NCBI GenBank assembly: GCA_017420455.1
Contig: JAFOJB010000451.1
Coordinates: 1 to 16,847 of the forward strand
Origin: Blautia sp.
GTDB taxonomy: Bacteria; Bacillota; Clostridia; Lachnospirales; Lachnospiraceae
DNA length: 16,847 nucleotides
Direction: 5' to 3'
The notes beneath the pieces are model-generated. The model did not search any database and was not told the DNA's origin. It was given only the letters and a program-made list of their open reading frames with translations. A program made the position numbers and the translations under genes. How positions within the stretch are numbered: the stretch's first letter is position 1; the number at the start of each line of letters is the position of its first letter. Of this stretch, positions 7,279 to 13,639 are shown piece after piece.

Positions 7279-7310
7279 GGCTGTCACATTGAAATGCACA
7301 TGTGGCAGCC
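7279..7310 (+). other. Stable hairpin between frr and uppS
   Basis: GGCTGTCACAT (7279-7289) pairs with ATGTGGCAGCC (7300-7310) over 11 bp with one G-U pair and a 10-nt loop. It is followed by TTGTTGC rather than a U run, so it may be a weak terminator, an RNA processing site or a 3' stabiliser of frr. Confidence 0.5.
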
Positions 7311-7355
7311 TTGTTGCAGTATCTGTCGTATTTTCAGAAGGGGGGAATCGTCTGA

Positions 7356-8075
7356 ATGGAAGAAAACAGGATACCGCGGCATGTAGCCGTCATTCTGGAC
7401 GGAAATGGAAGATGGGCGAAGGCAAAAGGGCTGCCCCGGACGTTTGGACACCTGAAGGGCTGTACGAACCTGGAGTCCCTGTGCGACGATGTGAAGGAGC
7501 TGGGAATTCCGTATCTTACGGTGTACGCGTTTTCTACAGAAAACTGGAAAAGATCGCGCCATGAAGTAGAGTGGCTCATGAAGCTCTTCCGGAATTATCT
7601 TCGCAGGTGCAAAAAGATCGCCGAGAGAAACGACATGCGTGTCAGCGTCATCGGGGATATTTCGGCCTTCGATGAAGATATGCAGAAAATCATCCGGGAT
7701 CTGGAGGAGTTTTCCCGCGGTTTTAAAACTCTCTATTTCCAGCTGGCTCTGAACTATGGCAGCAGAGACGAGATGCTCCGCGCCATCCGGGGCTTCGCTG
7801 AGGATGTAAAGGACGGAAAGAGGCTTCCCGGTGAGCTGGATGAAGAGCTGTTTTCGGATTACCTTGATACCAGAGGCGTTCCGGACCCGGATCTGATGAT
7901 CCGCACCAGCGGGGAGCAGAGACTTTCCAATTTTCTCATGTGGCAGATGGCCTATGCAGAGTTTTATTTTACAGATGTGGCCTGGCCGGATTTTGACATG
8001 GCAGAGCTGAAAAAAGCTGTAGACTGGTTCGGAAACAGAGAACGCAGATACGGCGGAGTAAAAGAGAAGGGATAA
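7356..8075 (+). CDS. uppS: Undecaprenyl diphosphate synthase (cis-prenyltransferase)
   Basis: The protein has 239 residues. It condenses isopentenyl diphosphate units on to farnesyl diphosphate to make the C55 carrier for cell-wall synthesis; it acts at the inner face of the membrane. The catalytic Asp is D15 in VILDGNGRWA (12-21). RTFGH (28-32), YAFSTENWKRS (57-67), LNYGSRDE (132-139) and DLMIRTSGEQRLSNFLMWQ (179-197) are the conserved regions, including R183, R189 and E187. The ATG at 7356 follows a G-rich AAGGGGGG site by about 10 nt. It runs almost directly into cdsA with a 4-nt gap, indicating co-transcription. Confidence 0.97.
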   Translation: MEENRIPRHVAVILDGNGRWAKAKGLPRTFGHLKGCTNLESLCDDVKELGIPYLTVYAFSTENWKRSRHEVEWLMKLFRNYLRRCKKIAERNDMRVSVIGDISAFDEDMQKIIRDLEEFSRGFKTLYFQLALNYGSRDEMLRAIRGFAEDVKDGKRLPGELDEELFSDYLDTRGVPDPDLMIRTSGEQRLSNFLMWQMAYAEFYFTDVAWPDFDMAELKKAVDWFGNRERRYGGVKEKG

Positions 8076-8079
8076 TACT

Positions 8080-8874
8080 ATGTTTAAAACCAGATTGCTG
8101 AGCGGGATCGTGCTGGTTGTTCTGGCCCTTGTGACCATTATGCTGGGAGGATGGGTGCTCCTTGTCACCCTGGCTGCTCTTTCCCTGGCGGGAATGCAGG
8201 AGCTTTACAAGGCCATGGGAATCCACACAGGAGAATTCAATTTCCTGGAATATGCAGGCTATGCCTGCGCGGTACTGTATTACATCGCGGCATACAACAG
8301 CTTTGAAAGGCTGGGTGCCCCCTTTATGATCCTGTCGCTGATCATCCTCATGGGTGTATATGTCTTCTGCTATCCGGTCTTCGAGGCCGAGCAGGTGATG
8401 GTCACCTATTTCGGCCTGATCTACGTGGCTGTGATGCTTTCCTTCCTGATGCTTTCCCGCAGTCTTCCCGGAGGAAGCAAGATCGTCTGGCTTACCTTCT
8501 TCAGTGCCTGGGGATGCGATACCTGCGCCTACTGCGCTGGAATGCTTTTCGGGAAGCATAAGATGGCTCCGGTCCTGAGTCCGAAGAAGTCTATGGAAGG
8601 CGCCGTGGGCGGCGTGGTAGGCTCCGCGCTCCTGGGAATCATCTATGGACTGATCGTCGGCGGAAAGCCCTTTGAGTATGCACTGATCTGCCTTTTCGGA
8701 GCTCTGCTTTCCATGGTGGGAGACCTGGCTGCTTCCGCGATTAAAAGAAACCGTGGGATCAAGGATTACGGGACACTGATCCCGGGGCACGGAGGTATTC
8801 TGGACCGCTTTGACAGCATCATCTTCACTGCGCCGGTGATCTATTTTCTCGCAAAGCTTTTGCTGACATTGTAA
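8080..8874 (+). CDS. cdsA: Phosphatidate cytidylyltransferase (CDP-diacylglycerol synthase)
   Basis: The protein has 264 residues and is mostly hydrophobic, with about seven or eight predicted membrane helices. It makes CDP-diacylglycerol from phosphatidate and CTP, the branch point of phospholipid synthesis. The family signature is complete at the C-terminus: SAIKRNRGIKDYG (219-231) and PGHGGILDRFDS (235-246), giving K222-R223, K228-D229, H237-G-G and D242-R-F-D245. The TFFSAWGCDTCAYCAG region (139-154), with D147 near the SPKKSMEGAVGG loop (167-178), is also typical. It lies 4 nt after uppS and 11 nt before dxr. Confidence 0.96.
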   Translation: MFKTRLLSGIVLVVLALVTIMLGGWVLLVTLAALSLAGMQELYKAMGIHTGEFNFLEYAGYACAVLYYIAAYNSFERLGAPFMILSLIILMGVYVFCYPVFEAEQVMVTYFGLIYVAVMLSFLMLSRSLPGGSKIVWLTFFSAWGCDTCAYCAGMLFGKHKMAPVLSPKKSMEGAVGGVVGSALLGIIYGLIVGGKPFEYALICLFGALLSMVGDLAASAIKRNRGIKDYGTLIPGHGGILDRFDSIIFTAPVIYFLAKLLLTL

Positions 8875-8885
8875 AGGACAGGATT

Positions 8886-10028
8886 ATGAAAAAAATAGCG
8901 ATCATGGGTTCCACCGGCTCCATCGGCACACAGACCCTGGAGGTGGTGAGACAGAACAAAGATATCGAGGTTGTGGGACTTTCCGCCGGAAGAAATATCG
9001 GCAGGCTGGAGGAACAGATCCGGGAATTTCATCCCAGGCTGGCTGTCCTGATGGAAGAGGAAGCCGCAAAGGATCTGGCGCAGCGGGTAAAGGATACCGG
9101 CACTGAGGTGGATTACGGTATGGATGGTCTTCTTCGCCTGGCCGCGATGGAGGAATCACAGATCCTTGTCACCGCCGTGGTGGGAATGATCGGGATCCGT
9201 CCTACCCTGGAGGCCATCGAGGCCGGGAAGGACATCGCCCTTGCCAACAAGGAAACGCTGGTAACGGCAGGGCATCTGATCATGCCCCTGGCAAAGGAAA
9301 AAGGAGTGCGGATCCTTCCGGTTGACAGCGAGCACAGCGCCATTTTCCAGGTGCTGCACGGGGAAGAAAGACGTTCGGTGCATAAGCTCCTGATCACGGC
9401 ATCCGGCGGTCCCTTCCGTGGAAGAAAGAGAGAAGACCTGCTCTCTGTAACCCTGGAGGATACCCTGAAGCATCCCAACTGGGTCATGGGACAGAAGATT
9501 ACGGTGGATTCCGCTACCCTGGTGAATAAAGGCCTGGAGGTGATGGAGGCAAGATGGCTCTTCGATATGGATCTTTCCCGGATCCAGGTGGTGGTACAGC
9601 CAAAGAGCATCATCCATTCCATGGTGGAGTTCAACGACGGAGCAGTCCTCGCGCAGCTGGGAACTCCGGATATGAAGCTGCCCATCCAGTATGCCCTGTA
9701 TTATCCGGAGAGAAGATATCTGCCCGGGGAGAGACTGGATTTTGAGACGCTCAGCCAGATTACCTTTGAAAAGCCGGATATGGAGACCTTCCTCGGCCTT
9801 CCCATGGCGATCGAGGCGGCCGGCTGCGGCGGTACCATGCCCACCGTGTTCAATGCGGCGAATGAATATGCCGTGGCAAAATTCCTGAAGAGGGAGATCG
9901 GTTTCCTGGAGATCTATGAGATGATCCGCGAGGCTATGGATCACCACAGGATATCCGAAAATCCTTCTCTTTCCAGAATACTGGAAACAGAGAAGGAGAC
10001 GGTGGAATTTCTTATGAAGAGAGGTTGA
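8886..10028 (+). CDS. dxr: 1-deoxy-D-xylulose 5-phosphate reductoisomerase
   Basis: The protein has 380 residues, the normal length. It converts DXP to MEP with NADPH and a divalent metal, the first committed step of the non-mevalonate isoprenoid pathway, whose products feed UppS next door. The nucleotide-binding loop is GSTGSIG (8-14). ANKETLVTAG (120-129), VDSEHSAIFQ (146-155; D147 and E149 as metal ligands), ASGGPFR (172-178), the flexible lid HPNWVMG (196-202) and NKGLEVMEA (214-222; E218 as metal ligand) are all present. The ATG at 8886 follows AAAGGA by about 7 nt. The stop lies 4 nt before the rseP start. Confidence 0.98.
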   Translation: MKKIAIMGSTGSIGTQTLEVVRQNKDIEVVGLSAGRNIGRLEEQIREFHPRLAVLMEEEAAKDLAQRVKDTGTEVDYGMDGLLRLAAMEESQILVTAVVGMIGIRPTLEAIEAGKDIALANKETLVTAGHLIMPLAKEKGVRILPVDSEHSAIFQVLHGEERRSVHKLLITASGGPFRGRKREDLLSVTLEDTLKHPNWVMGQKITVDSATLVNKGLEVMEARWLFDMDLSRIQVVVQPKSIIHSMVEFNDGAVLAQLGTPDMKLPIQYALYYPERRYLPGERLDFETLSQITFEKPDMETFLGLPMAIEAAGCGGTMPTVFNAANEYAVAKFLKREIGFLEIYEMIREAMDHHRISENPSLSRILETEKETVEFLMKRG

Positions 10029-10032
10029 TAGA

Positions 10033-11322
10033 TTGAAAATTGTTATAGCTCTGCTCATATTCAGCGCGGTAATTCTTTTTCACGAGCTGGGGCATTTCCT
10101 TCTGGCAAAAGCCAATCATATCGTGGTGACGGAGTTTTCTCTGGGAATGGGGCCCAGGCTGTTCAGCTTTCAGAAGGGGGAGACCAGGTATTCCCTGAAA
10201 GCGCTTCCTCTGGGCGGCTCCTGTGCCATGCTGGGGGAGGATACGGAGGACGATCAGCCGGGAAGCTTTCTTTCGGCGTCCGTCCTCGGCAGAATCAGCG
10301 TGGTGGCTGCCGGACCGGCCTTCAACTTTATCCTTTCCTTTGTCCTGGGACTCATCCTGGTCGGACTGATGGGCACAGATCCTGCCTGTGTGACAGATGT
10401 GACGGAAGGGTCTTCCGCCCAGGAAGCCGGCCTGATGGCCGGGGATATCATCACGGAATACCAGGGATATCATGTGGATCTTGCGAAGGATCTGTATGCC
10501 TATTCCTATCTGAATCCTCTTGCAGCCGATGAGACGATCCATATGAAAGTGCTCCGGGACGGAGAAAAGAAGGAAATTACCTTTCGGCCGGATACCAGAT
10601 CCAGGTATCTTCTGGGCTTTAACCGATCTTCTGTGGATTCGGTCACGGTCGAATCCCTGATCGAAGGTTATCCTCTGGAGGACGCGGGGGTGAAGGCGGG
10701 AGATGTCATCACCGGGATCAATGGCGTAAAGATCGAAAACGGTGATGATTATGAAGCGTATGTAAGCGAGCATCCTCTGACGGATGAACCCATCACCATC
10801 ACCTATGAACGGGACGGGCTGGAGTATGAGGCGGAGATCGTTCCTGCTGTCTATGAATACCAGGTCTCGGGTTTTTCCTATAATCTGGGCTACGAAAAGG
10901 TTTCCGGCGCGGGCATCCTGAAGGGTGCGTTTCTGGAAGTGAAGTACATGATCCGCTCTACCATCCTGAGCCTGAAGGAGCTTTTTACCGGGGGCATCGG
11001 TGTGAAGGAACTCAGCGGACCTGTGGGCGTTGTGGACGCAATCGGGAGTACCTTTGAGGAGAGCAGGAAAGAAGGCGGGCTGATCCTGTTTGTCAACATG
11101 ATCAATATCGCGCTTCTGATCTCTGCGAACCTTGGAGTGATGAATCTTCTGCCGATCCCTGCCCTGGACGGCGGGCGCCTCATTTTCCTGCTTGTAGAGC
11201 TGGTACGCAGAAAGCCCGGGAACAGAGAACTGGAAGGCAGCATTCACTTTGCGGGGCTGCTTCTGCTTCTGCTGCTGATGGTATTCATCATGTACAATGA
11301 TATCCTGAAGATTATTCACTGA
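10033..11322 (+). CDS. rseP: Site-2 intramembrane metalloprotease RseP/RasP
   Basis: The protein has 429 residues. RseP/RasP proteases cut single membrane helices, such as anti-sigma factors and signal-peptide remnants. The zinc site HELGH is at 17-21 in the first membrane helix, and the second active-site motif NLLPIPALDGGRL (371-383) is in a C-terminal helix. Two PDZ-like domains lie between them, at about 117-185 (SSAQEAGLMAGDIITEYQG) and 203-272 (LEDAGVKAGDVITGINGVKI). Two PDZ domains are more typical of the Gram-negative enzymes; many Firmicutes homologues have one. The start is TTG at 10033, with an AGAGG site upstream. It is the last gene of the operon; ispG, which often follows, is absent, and a very long hairpin terminator takes its place. 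Confidence 0.96.
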   Translation: MKIVIALLIFSAVILFHELGHFLLAKANHIVVTEFSLGMGPRLFSFQKGETRYSLKALPLGGSCAMLGEDTEDDQPGSFLSASVLGRISVVAAGPAFNFILSFVLGLILVGLMGTDPACVTDVTEGSSAQEAGLMAGDIITEYQGYHVDLAKDLYAYSYLNPLAADETIHMKVLRDGEKKEITFRPDTRSRYLLGFNRSSVDSVTVESLIEGYPLEDAGVKAGDVITGINGVKIENGDDYEAYVSEHPLTDEPITITYERDGLEYEAEIVPAVYEYQVSGFSYNLGYEKVSGAGILKGAFLEVKYMIRSTILSLKELFTGGIGVKELSGPVGVVDAIGSTFEESRKEGGLILFVNMINIALLISANLGVMNLLPIPALDGGRLIFLLVELVRRKPGNRELEGSIHFAGLLLLLLLMVFIMYNDILKIIH

Positions 11323-11327
11323 CGATG

Positions 11328-11446
11328 AACCGGGGCTGTGAAAAAAGCCCTGTCCTGACCATCTCGTGTCTGTAGGGATGCCTGAAATACAGGCATTCCG
11401 GCAGCGGGATGGAAAGGACGGGTGCTTTTTTACAGCCCCGGTTTTT
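11328..11446 (+). terminator. Very long imperfect hairpin ending the rseP operon
   Basis: The left arm 11328-11355 (AACCGGGGCTGTGAAAAAAG...) pairs with the right arm 11416-11443 (...CTTTTTTACAGCCCCGGTT), with one bulged G and a few mismatches. Inside, CCATCTCG pairs with CGGGATGG, and GGGATGCCTG (11374-11383) pairs with CAGGCATTCC (11389-11398) around an AAATA loop. The whole 116-nt fold ends in TTTTT. It can act as an intrinsic terminator for rseP, but is much longer than needed and may derive from a palindromic repeat element. Confidence 0.75.
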
Positions 11447-11456
11447 CTGTTCAGGA

Positions 11457-11618
11457 CGGGCATCGACGAATGACGACAACGCAGCCTGGGCGGATTCAGA
11501 CGCGCCAGATGTAAAGGTTATTTATGGACAGTTCCTTAGGCACTGTTCACAAATAACTTCCGAATTCTACTTGCCCAAATCCAAATCTGGCTGCGTTGTT
11601 GTCAGTCAGCGATGCCCG
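11457..11618. repeat. Two diverged copies of one element, head to head
   Basis: The left copy (11535 back to 11457, read on the minus strand) and the right copy (11539 to 11618, plus strand) both begin GGNACTGTYCAYAAATAAC and later share CTGCGTTGTYGTCA and CGATGCCCG at matching offsets. They are separated only by TTA. The innermost 16 nt pair at 14 of 16 positions. Similarity stops after CGATGCCCG. Read towards the centre, both arms code related peptides (RASTNDDNAA and RASLTDNNAA). This indicates two ends of one repeat or insertion-element family abutted in inverted orientation. The family cannot be named from sequence alone. Confidence 0.75.
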
Positions 11619-11825
11619 CATCGCTTCCTTCCACCGCCTTGCTTCGACAGAATACTTTACTGTGTGTTCTGTGATACCATAGACCGCGTTTTCTTGATCC
11701 CACAGGAGGACTTTACAGTTGAATTTCCCGCCACTACTGAATATAATAGAGAACAGAAGTGAGCGAAAGTATATGGAATGGCAGACAGAAATGATCTGCC
11801 GCCGATGATCTGCCTGCATTGTCAA
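11619..11825 (-). other. Remainder of the right-hand element; possible degenerate minus-strand ORF
   Basis: On the minus strand a 92-codon frame runs from 11825 (TTG) to 11547, ending in the repeat with FGFGQVEFGSYL and TGA. It has no clear ribosome binding site, no signal peptide and no motif recognised here. It may be the tail of a decayed element gene or simply open by chance. The tract is visibly richer in A and T than its neighbours. A plus-strand reading from 11409 to 11762 is also open but looks meaningless. Confidence 0.3.
11719..11747 (+). promoter_or_regulatory. Sigma-A promoter at the edge of the repeat element
   Basis: TTGAAT (11719-11724), a 17-nt spacer and a perfect TATAAT (11742-11747). 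Transcription would start near 11754, giving a 135-nt leader for the gene at 11889. The leader has a small hairpin pairing GGCAGA (11780-11785) with TCTGCC (11795-11800), and the ten bases ATGATCTGCC are repeated downstream. Confidence 0.7.
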
Positions 11826-11888
11826 GAGTGAGGACGGTGCAAGGTGCTGTCCTCCCGGAAAGCCGCTGAACTAATAAGGAGGACAGGA

Positions 11889-13079
11889 ATGTCAGTTTTT
11901 TCAGTAAAGCCTGCAGGCCTTCGCGTCCAGAAGGGAGTTCTTCTTGAGAGTGCGGAGAAATATTCCCGTATGGCGGCAGAGCTTGCAGATACAGCGGACC
12001 GTATGGCAGGGGCGGGAAGTTGTGAAAATGAGTATTCTCCTGCCGTAAGAAACGTCTCAGAACGGATGCGCAGCCTGTCCGGAAAGATCTCTGCTCTTGG
12101 GAATTCCCTGGAGGACTTCGCTTCTCTTTATGAGAACACGGAGGAAACCATCCTTTCTTTCTCTATGGAGAATACATTTACTGCTTCTGCAGCAGAAGAT
12201 CCGGGAGCGTTCCGTACAGCCGGCCTGGGAGGCAGTATTCTCTCCGGAGCCGCATTTTCCGGGATTCTGGGCGGGCTTTCCGATGCCCTTTCCACGTCCG
12301 GAAACAATGGATCTGATGGGGACCCGATCCTTCGCGAAGGAAGCTGGGCATACAACAGGAAGCTTTATGAAGGCACCTTCGGGAACGGTGCAAAAGGGAG
12401 TACCAGGGCACGAGCTGCTTACAGCGACAGAAATTCCATTTATGAGATCGGGAAGGATCTGTCTGCTGCCGACAGCTTCTGGCAGAAAACCTGGAAAAAC
12501 AAGTATGGGAAGGTTCAGGCCCAGGTGGGGCAGGCTGAGGCGAAGGGTGAGCTCACGGCAGGGATTTACCAGATCGGAAAGGATGATCAGAAGGTTTTTG
12601 CTCCCTGTGTGAAAGCCACCGTCGGAGGCAGCGTCTGCGCGCTCTCTGTAAAAGCTTCCGGGCAGGTCGGAAACGATTATATCTCGGCTTCGGCAAAGGG
12701 AGAAGGAACTGTAGGCAGGGCAGAGGCGAAGGTAAAGGCCAGGGCAGAGTTTGTGGATAAGACCGGGAAATTCGCGCCAGGGTTTTCTGCGAACGCCTCC
12801 GCAGAAGCCGTTGCCGTGGAGGCAAAGGGACAGGCTTCCGGAAAGCTTCTGGGAGTCGAGGGGACGGTAAAGGCCGGTGTGAACGTCGGAATCGGCGCCC
12901 ACGCCGATGTAGGGATCGAAGGCGGAAAAATCCGCTGCGATGTCGGCGCTTCCCTTGGCGTGGGAGTCAATCTGGGCTTCGAGCTGGATGTGAGCGAGGG
13001 TGTGAAATCGATCTGCAAAGGCGCGATGTCCTTCTGGGACTGGTGGACAAAGGTTTTTCCTGTGAAACCGCAGCAGTGA
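11889..13079 (+). CDS. Putative type VII secretion (WXG100/LXG-like) substrate with Gly/Ala-rich C-terminus
   Basis: The protein has 396 residues. The N-terminus has no signal peptide but forms two predicted helices (about 11-42 and 51-90) joined by a GAGSCENEYSP turn, like WXG100/LXG proteins. The second helix ends in LYENTEETIL, which contains a YxxxE motif (Y81-E85) as seen in T7SS export signals. A Gly-rich hydrophobic stretch follows (111-133, GLGGSILSGAAFSGILGGL). Residues about 207-370 are a run of alternating small and charged residues (VKASGQV, SASAKGEGTV, AEAKVKARAEF, EAKGQASGK, VNVGIGAHADVGI), predicted to be beta-rich, ending in an aromatic FWDWWTKVF segment. No nuclease or other catalytic motif is visible; a membrane-active toxin or structural role is possible. 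The ATG at 11889 follows AAGGAGGA (11876-11883) by 5 nt; the in-frame ATG-like start at 11844 is rejected. The DUF4176 gene follows. Confidence 0.6.
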   Translation: MSVFSVKPAGLRVQKGVLLESAEKYSRMAAELADTADRMAGAGSCENEYSPAVRNVSERMRSLSGKISALGNSLEDFASLYENTEETILSFSMENTFTASAAEDPGAFRTAGLGGSILSGAAFSGILGGLSDALSTSGNNGSDGDPILREGSWAYNRKLYEGTFGNGAKGSTRARAAYSDRNSIYEIGKDLSAADSFWQKTWKNKYGKVQAQVGQAEAKGELTAGIYQIGKDDQKVFAPCVKATVGGSVCALSVKASGQVGNDYISASAKGEGTVGRAEAKVKARAEFVDKTGKFAPGFSANASAEAVAVEAKGQASGKLLGVEGTVKAGVNVGIGAHADVGIEGGKIRCDVGASLGVGVNLGFELDVSEGVKSICKGAMSFWDWWTKVFPVKPQQ

Positions 13080-13082
13080 GAT

Positions 13083-13160
13083 ATTTTCAGGACACCCTTT
13101 TTTGAAGGAATTTTCGGAATACCCGTTTTTAGAAAGGAATTTTCGGAATACCCCTTTCTG
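13083..13160 (+). repeat. Three imperfect 27-29 bp tandem repeats before the DUF4176 gene
   Basis: Units begin with ATTTTC at 13083, 13110 and 13139. The 20 bases at 13105-13124 recur exactly at 13134-13153 (AAGGAATTTTCGGAATACCC). The first unit is more diverged (ATTTTCAGGACACCC). Each unit has a CCC-T-run followed by AAGG that can form small hairpins. They lie between the stop of the putative effector and the AGGAGG of the next gene. Confidence 0.85.
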
Positions 13161-13185
13161 AGAGAGGAGTTTACAGGAGGTTTAT

Positions 13186-13479
13186 ATGGTCAGTCAGATA
13201 TTGCCGGCAGGCAGTGTGGTGCTCCTGAAGGAAAGCACGAAGAGGGTCATGATCATGGGCTTTGCCCAGATGCAGCCCGATGACAGGAGCAGGGTTTATG
13301 ATTACTGCGGATGTCTTTACCCGGAAGGGTATCAGGACTCCGAAAAGATCTTCCTTTTTGATCATAAGGATATTGACAGAGTCTATCATGTAGGATATAT
13401 GGACGAAGAACAGTTCCGGTTTGAGGAAGAACTTGGAAAGCTGATGAATCAGCTGGAGCAGGAGAAAGCGGGTCATTAA
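13186..13479 (+). CDS. DUF4176 family protein, putative T7SS-effector partner
   Basis: The protein has 97 residues. It matches the DUF4176 pattern: LPAGSVVLLKESTKRVMIMG at the N-terminus, YDYCGCLYPEGYQ in the middle, then FLFDHKDIDRVYHVGYMDEEQ and a short charged helix. DUF4176 genes are commonly found beside LXG or WXG100 effectors of Firmicutes T7SSb systems, where small partners act as chaperones or targeting factors; that role here is an inference from family and neighbourhood. AGGAGG (13175-13180) lies 5 nt before the ATG. It has repeats on both sides. No immunity gene is recognisable nearby. Confidence 0.8.
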   Translation: MVSQILPAGSVVLLKESTKRVMIMGFAQMQPDDRSRVYDYCGCLYPEGYQDSEKIFLFDHKDIDRVYHVGYMDEEQFRFEEELGKLMNQLEQEKAGH

Positions 13480-13587
13480 GGAAATACTTCGCGGCGCGCG
13501 GTTAAAAGTACAGGAAAGAATTTCCTGCTGAAACGTACAGGAGAGTATTTCCTGCCGCCTTGAGAAGGGCATTGCGAAGTGGTTTCC
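13480..13587 (+). repeat. Nested inverted and tandem repeats after the DUF4176 gene
   Basis: An outer stem can pair GGAAATACTTCGC (13480-13492) with GCGAAGTGGTTTCC (13574-13587), with a small internal mismatch. Inside it two hairpins lie in tandem 27 nt apart: CAGGAAA-GAA-TTTCCTG (13511-13527) and CAGGAGA-GTA-TTTCCTG (13538-13554). The CGCGGCGCGCGG tract near 13490-13502 is also self-complementary. The layout suggests a structured multi-branch RNA or a palindromic repeat cluster. There is no U-run, so it is not a simple terminator. Confidence 0.65.
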
Positions 13588-13639
13588 TTTAAGCAGCTTC
13601 CAGTGGGAAGAAGAAAAAAAGAACAGGAGTGGACAAAAG

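Noticed and set aside
7279..7310. Full intrinsic terminator between frr and uppS
   Set aside because: The stem is strong but no U-run follows; recorded only as a hairpin.
11328..11443. MITE with 28-bp terminal inverted repeats
   Set aside because: No target-site duplication is visible at the borders and the T-run plus position fit a terminator; kept as terminator with a query.
11409..11762. 117-codon plus-strand ORF across the inverted repeats
   Set aside because: It runs through the terminator arm and both element copies, has no ribosome binding site and no coherent protein features.
11719..11808. Short ORF from TTG after a perfect AGGAGGA site (29 codons, MNFPPLLNIIENRSERKY...)
   Set aside because: Its start coincides with the -35 box of the promoter at 11719-11747, so it would not be on that transcript, and no relative is recognised. 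It may be a relic within the element.
13083..13160. CRISPR-like array
   Set aside because: Only three imperfect units of 27-29 bp, directly tandem, with no unique spacers and no cas genes.
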